Assembly: GCF_001536065.1 (NCBI RefSeq)
Contig: NZ_CZVW01000011.1
Coordinates: 1-64,000 of the forward strand
Direction of reading: 5' to 3'
Length of the DNA stretch: 64,000 bases
DNA from: Candidatus Chryseopegocella kryptomonas
GTDB lineage: Bacteria; Bacteroidota; Ignavibacteria; Kryptoniales; Kryptoniaceae
Part shown: piece after piece, positions 59,683 to 64,000 of the stretch
Numbering within the stretch: position 1 is the first letter of the stretch
Layout of the letters: every line of letters starts with the position of its first letter
Made by a program: the position numbers and the translations under genes
Notes under the pieces: generated by a model
The model's input: the letters and a program-made list of their open reading frames with translations, nothing else
What the model was told of the DNA's origin: nothing
Database searches by the model: none

Positions 59683-60705
59683 TTATGGGTTTGAAAATTT
59701 ATTCGTCAGTTCAATTAAATCTTCAAGTTTTTTCTTTGCTTTGCCAGAATCTATCGCTTCTTTTGCCATTTCAATTCCTTCGGAAATTGAATCAGCAAGC
59801 CCAGAGACATAAATCGCAGCTCCAGAATTTAAAAGCACGACATCTCTTTGCGGTCCTTTTTCACCTTCAAGAAGTCGCTTTATAATTCCAGCATTAGTTT
59901 TTGCATCTCCACCGAGAATTAAATTTATGTCCCATCTTTTTAATCCAAAATCTTCTGGTGAAATCTCGTAAGTTTTTATCTCCCCATTTTTCAACTCGCT
60001 TATTTTCGTATGCCCAGAAATTGAAATTTCATCAATCCCACCTGCGCCGTGAACGACAAGAGCATGTTTTGAACCGAGTTCCTTTAAAACATTTGCAATT
60101 TTTTCGGTTAAATTTTCAGCAAAGACACCAAGCAGTTGTCTTTTTGCACCAGCTGGATTTGTGAGCGGTCCAAGTATGTTGAAAATCGTCCTAATTCCCA
60201 GAGATTGTCTCACAGGACCTGCATATTTCATTGAAGTGTGATAAAGCGGTGCAAAGATAAAAGCAAGACCAATTTCTTCAAGGCAAATTTTTGCTTGCTC
60301 GGGCGTAAGTTCAATTTTAACGCCAAGTTCCCTTAACACATCAGCACTGCCACATTTACTTGAAACTGCTCTATTTCCATGTTTTGCAACTTTTACACCA
60401 ACCGCACTTGCAACTATTGCCGACGCAGTGGATATATTAAAAGTCCCAACCTCATCTCCACCAGTCCCACATGTGTCAATTAAATTATCATCTTGAAATT
60501 CAATTCTCAAAGATTTCTCTATCATTGCCTTTGCACATCCTGCGATCTCATGAGCGCTCTCCCCTTTCATTCGCAAACCGACAAGAAAACCAGCAATTTG
60601 CGCATGATCCGCTTCTCCATTCATTATCTGACGCATCGCAAAGTATGATTCCTCAAATGTTAAATCCTGCTTTTGAACGAGTTTTGCAATTGCATTTTTT
60701 ATCAT
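59683..60705 (-). CDS. trpD: Anthranilate phosphoribosyltransferase
   Basis: TrpD joins anthranilate to PRPP. Motifs are DTCGTGGDEVGTFNIST (PRPP/Mg2+ site), KHGNRAVSSKCGSADVLRELG, FAPLYHTSMKYAGPVR and GPLTNPAGAKRQLLGV. The length of 340 is typical. It is the first gene of the leftward run and has a possible promoter at 60750-60778 with a short leader of about 38 nt, too short for a classic trp attenuator. trpE and trpG are not present upstream. Confidence 0.96.
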   Translation of the reverse strand: MIKNAIAKLVQKQDLTFEESYFAMRQIMNGEADHAQIAGFLVGLRMKGESAHEIAGCAKAMIEKSLRIEFQDDNLIDTCGTGGDEVGTFNISTASAIVASAVGVKVAKHGNRAVSSKCGSADVLRELGVKIELTPEQAKICLEEIGLAFIFAPLYHTSMKYAGPVRQSLGIRTIFNILGPLTNPAGAKRQLLGVFAENLTEKIANVLKELGSKHALVVHGAGGIDEISISGHTKISELKNGEIKTYEISPEDFGLKRWDINLILGGDAKTNAGIIKRLLEGEKGPQRDVVLLNSGAAIYVSGLADSISEGIEMAKEAIDSGKAKKKLEDLIELTNKFSNP

Positions 60706-60749
60706 AAAACTTGAAACTTTTTGTAAAAAATTTACTGCTTGTGCGTTAA

Positions 60750-60778
60750 ATTATCAAATTTTTTCAGCGCAACCTCAA
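60750..60778 (-). promoter_or_regulatory. Candidate promoter for the trpD-corC-trpCFB run
   Basis: On the minus strand TTGAGG (60778-60773), 17 nt, then GATAAT (60755-60750). The spacing is ideal and the second box matches at 5 of 6 positions. It lies in the divergent region shared with the PorW-like gene. Confidence 0.4.
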
Positions 60779-60797
60779 CTCAATTTGCAAATTGAAA

Positions 60798-62741
60798 ATG
60801 TTTATCTTAAATTATTCACGCAATCACAAAATTAAACCATTGCTCCGCAGGTTGAAAAAATTTTCAGCGACAATTTTATCAATTATATTCTTCGGGTGCT
60901 CAATCTGGAAAAGTGCAACGAGTGAATTCAACGCCTATTTCAATACATACTACAACGCAAAAGTTATATTTGAGCAAGTTGAAGAAGTTATCCAGAATAG
61001 AACTTTTTCCGAAAAATTTTTAAGCATTGAAAAATTTGACGCCGAACTTCAACTCCCCCCAAATGAAAAAAATAAACTTGACGATGTCATAAAAAAATGC
61101 TCAAAAATTTTGCAATACTACATCAACACCTCAATAGCCGATGATGCACTTCTTATGACTGGAAAGTCCTACTTTTATCAGGATAACTTCACAGGCGCAG
61201 AAAGAAAATTTGCAGAGTTAATATCAACCTTCCCGAATAGCAAACTTTACGATGAAGCACTTTATTACCTTATGCTGACACTTTCAAAAGAAAAAAAATA
61301 CAACGATGCCATCATCTCATTTCAGGCGAAAGCGAAGATTGAGCCAAAAAATAAAAACCTTTGGAAACTTTACAAAATTTATGGGCTCGCAAAATTTAAA
61401 CTTGGTGAAATAGACAGCGCAATTTATTATCTAAATCTTGCATCAAAACAAGCAAAAGACGAAGATAAAGCCGAAATTCTCTTTTATCTTGGCGAACTCA
61501 ACGAGAAAATTGATAAAACCGAAAGCGCAAAATTTTACTATGAGACATCAAAACTGACAAAGCGAACAAATTTAAAAATTTACTCCCTCATAAAATACGC
61601 AACTCAACAGCGTGAACTCGGAAATTATAAACTCGCCGAAAGAGTTTTACACGATTTGCTTTACTCAAACATTGACAAAGATTACGAAAAAAGAGTTTAT
61701 CTTGAACTCGCACGCAATTATCGCATGGCTGGCGAAATTGACCTCGCAATTCAAACATACACTTATCTTGACACAACTTACAAAAGAACGGAAGAATCAG
61801 CATTTGGTTATTTTGAACTTGCACAAATTTATGAGAATGAAATCGGCAATTATGATTCCGCAAAAGTTTTTTACGAGAAAGCACGGCTTGAATTTCCACA
61901 GAGCAAAATTTCAAATGAAGCACAAAGAAAGGTTGAAAAACTTAACGAATACATACGACATCGCACATCACTTGCAAAAAACGATAGCATTTTAAATTTC
62001 ATAAAACTAAATCCTGACTCATCCGTTTCAATCAATGTTGATTCACTGAAAGATCAAATTGCTCAAACAAAATACGCACTCGCTTGGATTTTCTATACTT
62101 CGCTTAACAAAATTGATTCTGCTATTTATTACTTAAACGAGATCATAAAAAATCATCCGCAATCTTCAATTGCTCCACGCTCTTATTATCTACTTGGCAC
62201 AATTTACGAAGACATTGACTCGTCAAAATCCCGTGAAATTTACAAAGAACTCGTAAAAAATTTTCCAGAAAGCGAATTTGCTTCGCAAGTGATAAAATTC
62301 ATCGGCATTGAAGGCAATTTTAAAAAAGACACTTTAACCGAACTTTACAACAAAGCAATTTCACTTATAGACGAAGATCCTAACAAAGCAATTGAAATTT
62401 TATATTCAATTTGCAATCACAATTCAAATTCAAATTTGAAAGCGAAAGCATATTACGCCATCGGTTGGATCAATGAATACAAGTTGAAAAATTTTGCAAA
62501 GGCGGTTGAACATTACAGCGCTATTTTAAACAATTTCCCAAATTCTGAATACGCAAAAATTGTTGAAAGAAAACTCAATCCCGAAAAACAGGAAGCAACA
62601 CCGCAGACAAAACAATCAACTCCGACTCCACAACCTGAAAAGAAACAGGAAATAAAACCAGCATCAAAAGAAACGGAAGAAGAACTTGAAGACAACCCGA
62701 GAGTTAGAGAAAGAAAAAGAAGAAGGATAGATGATAATTAA
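60798..62741 (+). CDS. TPR-repeat lipoprotein, PorW/SprE-like
   Basis: A basic n-region and hydrophobic stretch end in a lipobox FFGC (Cys34). Right after it comes EFNAYFNTYYNAK, a pattern like the N-terminus of PorW/SprE, a T9SS-associated outer-membrane lipoprotein. The rest is a long series of TPR helices (for example DDALLMTGKSYFYQDNFTGAERKF, DSAIYYLNLASKQ, YELAQIYENE-type units). The C-terminus is a Pro/Gln/Lys tail ending in Arg-rich sequence. A T9SS substrate is present at 19264, consistent with this role, but general TPR adaptors (BamD- or YbgF-like) are an alternative. ATG 60798 or TTG 60792 may start it; no Shine-Dalgarno is evident. It overlaps pyrK by 11 nt. Confidence 0.7.
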   Translation: MFILNYSRNHKIKPLLRRLKKFSATILSIIFFGCSIWKSATSEFNAYFNTYYNAKVIFEQVEEVIQNRTFSEKFLSIEKFDAELQLPPNEKNKLDDVIKKCSKILQYYINTSIADDALLMTGKSYFYQDNFTGAERKFAELISTFPNSKLYDEALYYLMLTLSKEKKYNDAIISFQAKAKIEPKNKNLWKLYKIYGLAKFKLGEIDSAIYYLNLASKQAKDEDKAEILFYLGELNEKIDKTESAKFYYETSKLTKRTNLKIYSLIKYATQQRELGNYKLAERVLHDLLYSNIDKDYEKRVYLELARNYRMAGEIDLAIQTYTYLDTTYKRTEESAFGYFELAQIYENEIGNYDSAKVFYEKARLEFPQSKISNEAQRKVEKLNEYIRHRTSLAKNDSILNFIKLNPDSSVSINVDSLKDQIAQTKYALAWIFYTSLNKIDSAIYYLNEIIKNHPQSSIAPRSYYLLGTIYEDIDSSKSREIYKELVKNFPESEFASQVIKFIGIEGNFKKDTLTELYNKAISLIDEDPNKAIEILYSICNHNSNSNLKAKAYYAIGWINEYKLKNFAKAVEHYSAILNNFPNSEYAKIVERKLNPEKQEATPQTKQSTPTPQPEKKQEIKPASKETEEELEDNPRVRERKRRRIDDN

Positions 62742-63492
62742 AGAAATTTCCCCCGTCGTTTCAAATGAACTTCTTTCATCGGAAATTAACAAATTAACAA
62801 TTCAATCTCCCGAAATTTCAAAACTTGCAAAACCTGGGCAATTTATAAATGTTAAGGTTTCGCATTATTTTGACCCGCTTTTGAGAAGACCATTTAGTAT
62901 TGCTGATGTGATTGACGACAAAATACAGATAATTTTCAACATAACTGGCAAGGGGACGAAAATACTTGCGAATTTAAAATCTGGAGAAAGAATTGATATA
63001 ATTGGTCCGCTTGGGAAACCATTTAACACGGATGACGATTTTGATCTGGCGGTAATAGTTGCTGGCGGGCTTGGAGTTGCACCATTTCCGTTTTTGACAA
63101 AAATTTTGAAAGAAAAAAATAAAGATGTAATTTCATTCATAGGCGCAAGAACTAAAACTCAACTTCTTCTTGACGGACTTGAAAATGTTAACACCGCAAC
63201 AGATGACGGTTCAGCAGGTTATAAAGGAACTGTGGTGGAACTGTTAAGGTTGAATATAGTGAAAATTAAGGACTTTAAATTTAAAATTTTTGCTTGTGGT
63301 CCAACCCCAATGTTAAAATCCCTTTTAAAACTTTGTGATGAATTTGATTTAAATTGTGAAGTTTCTGTTGAAACACCGATGGCTTGTGGGACAGGTTTAT
63401 GTCAGGGCTGTGTGGTAAAAACAAAAAAAGGCGAATATAAACTCGCCTGCAAAGATGGTCCTGTTTTCAACACAAAAGAAATCGCATTATGA
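62731..63492 (+). CDS. pyrK: Dihydroorotate dehydrogenase electron-transfer subunit
   Basis: PyrK passes electrons from dihydroorotate dehydrogenase to NAD via FAD and a [2Fe-2S] cluster. The FAD-binding RRPFSI motif, the NAD-domain start VIVAGGLGVAPFPFL, FACGPTPML, and the cluster ligands in the C-terminal CGTGLCQGC plus a later Cys are all visible. The length of 253 is typical. The TGA stop overlaps the ATG of pyrD (ATGA), so the complex subunits are coupled. Confidence 0.95.
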   Translation: MIIKEISPVVSNELLSSEINKLTIQSPEISKLAKPGQFINVKVSHYFDPLLRRPFSIADVIDDKIQIIFNITGKGTKILANLKSGERIDIIGPLGKPFNTDDDFDLAVIVAGGLGVAPFPFLTKILKEKNKDVISFIGARTKTQLLLDGLENVNTATDDGSAGYKGTVVELLRLNIVKIKDFKFKIFACGPTPMLKSLLKLCDEFDLNCEVSVETPMACGTGLCQGCVVKTKKGEYKLACKDGPVFNTKEIAL

Positions 63493-64000
63493 TAAAGACA
63501 GAAGTTACAATTGGTAAATTAACACTTAAAAATCCCGTCCTTGTAGCCTCTGGCACTTTCGGATATGGCGATGAATTAATTGATTCAATTGACATAAATA
63601 AACTTGGTGGAATTGTAACAAAATCTTTAACTTTAAAACCGAAAGCAGGAAATCCACCACCACGAATTGCGGAAACTCCCTGCGGAATGTTAAACTCAAT
63701 AGGTCTTGCAAATATCGGAGTTGATAGATTTATAAACGAAAAATTGCCCCTTTTGAGAAATTTTGATACTGCTTTAATCGTGAGTATCGCTGCGAAAAGA
63801 ATTGAAGATTACTGCGAAATAATAAGACGACTTGAAAATGTTGATGGAGCGGATGCTTATGAGATAAACATATCCTGTCCGAATGTGAAGGAAGGCGGAC
63901 TTGAATTTGGAACGAGTTTATCAATGACAGCCAAAGTCGTAAGCGAAACGAGAAAAACAACTGATAAAACTTTGATAATAAAATTAACCCCGAATGTCAC
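63489..64000 (+). CDS. pyrD: Dihydroorotate dehydrogenase class 1B catalytic subunit, 3'-truncated by the window edge
   Basis: The frame from ATG 63489 is open to the end of the window (170 codons). It shows the class 1 FMN barrel: LKNPVLVASGTFGYGDE, GGIVTKSLTLKPKAGNPPPRI, MLNSIGLANIG and the base loop YEINISCPNVKEGG with the class 1B catalytic Cys. It oxidises dihydroorotate to orotate in pyrimidine synthesis. Pairing with pyrK defines the NAD-dependent 1B type. Confidence 0.95.
   Translation, partial: MIKTEVTIGKLTLKNPVLVASGTFGYGDELIDSIDINKLGGIVTKSLTLKPKAGNPPPRIAETPCGMLNSIGLANIGVDRFINEKLPLLRNFDTALIVSIAAKRIEDYCEIIRRLENVDGADAYEINISCPNVKEGGLEFGTSLSMTAKVVSETRKTTDKTLIIKLTPNV

Overview
The window looks like a chromosomal segment of a free-living, Gram-negative, AT-rich bacterium of the Bacteroidota/Chlorobiota/Ignavibacteria branch; a thermophilic relative such as the Kryptoniia is possible but is my inference. 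Supporting signs are a C-terminal type IX secretion (T9SS) sorting domain (19264-20958), a PorW/SprE-like TPR lipoprotein (60798-62741), KdsB for the Kdo of lipopolysaccharide (11600-12370), a YbeY with the Asp variant of its zinc motif, fused E1 alpha-beta subunits, and promoter boxes that fit the Bacteroidota pattern (TTG, about 20 nt, TAnnTTTG). Proteins are rich in Lys, Glu and Ile. I see no tRNA, rRNA, CRISPR array, insertion sequence, phage or integration site. Every gene-free stretch is shorter than 300 bases.

Layout. 1-9100: the end of cvpA, mutS2, a biotin carboxylase, a frameshifted methyltransferase, then leftward trmH-type rRNA methylase, methylmalonyl-CoA mutase large subunit and an M28 lipoprotein, then endonuclease V. 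9095-17410: a radical SAM protein, then the rightward run plsC-gatC-kdsB-pyrG-glnE, met by yjbQ. 17430-30230 (all leftward): a GH2-like/GH13 fusion lipoprotein, a T9SS-secreted lectin-like protein, nuoI-nuoH-nuoG, alanine dehydrogenase, an M16 peptidase and a three-gene sensory module. 30384-38316 (rightward): a LolC/E-type permease, a K+ channel with a separate cyclic-nucleotide-binding protein, valS, an unusual deoC and two SPOR-domain envelope proteins. 38320-50070 (leftward): ybeY, an unknown protein, cspA, four secreted or metabolic hydrolases, and lipB-E1-coiled-coil-E2. 50270-54030 (rightward): a thioredoxin-fold protein, a pyrophosphate-type phosphofructokinase, and a B12/radical SAM protein paired with a methyltransferase. 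54034-60705 (leftward): trpD-(CorC-like)-trpC-trpF-trpB, two unknown genes and nadD. 60798-64000 (rightward): the PorW-like lipoprotein, pyrK and the start of pyrD.

The genes describe a respiring heterotroph: complex I parts, a lipoylated 2-oxoacid dehydrogenase with its own lipoyl ligation enzyme, propionyl-CoA-type metabolism, several peptidases and amidohydrolases feeding on peptides, and an outer-membrane glycan hydrolase. The genome is compact. Three convergent pairs overlap at their stop codons, two more are only 3 nt apart, and many operon partners overlap by 1-14 nt.

The most unusual points are (i) a sensory module with one intact histidine kinase plus two partner proteins whose kinase parts have lost their catalytic residues, (ii) a membrane-anchored hendecad-repeat coiled coil encoded between E1 and E2, (iii) a GH2-like domain fused to a GH13 catalytic domain, (iv) a K+ channel whose cyclic-nucleotide-binding domain is a separate protein, (v) a DeoC with an N-terminal four-cysteine motif, and (vi) a phosphofructokinase with both residues diagnostic of pyrophosphate use.
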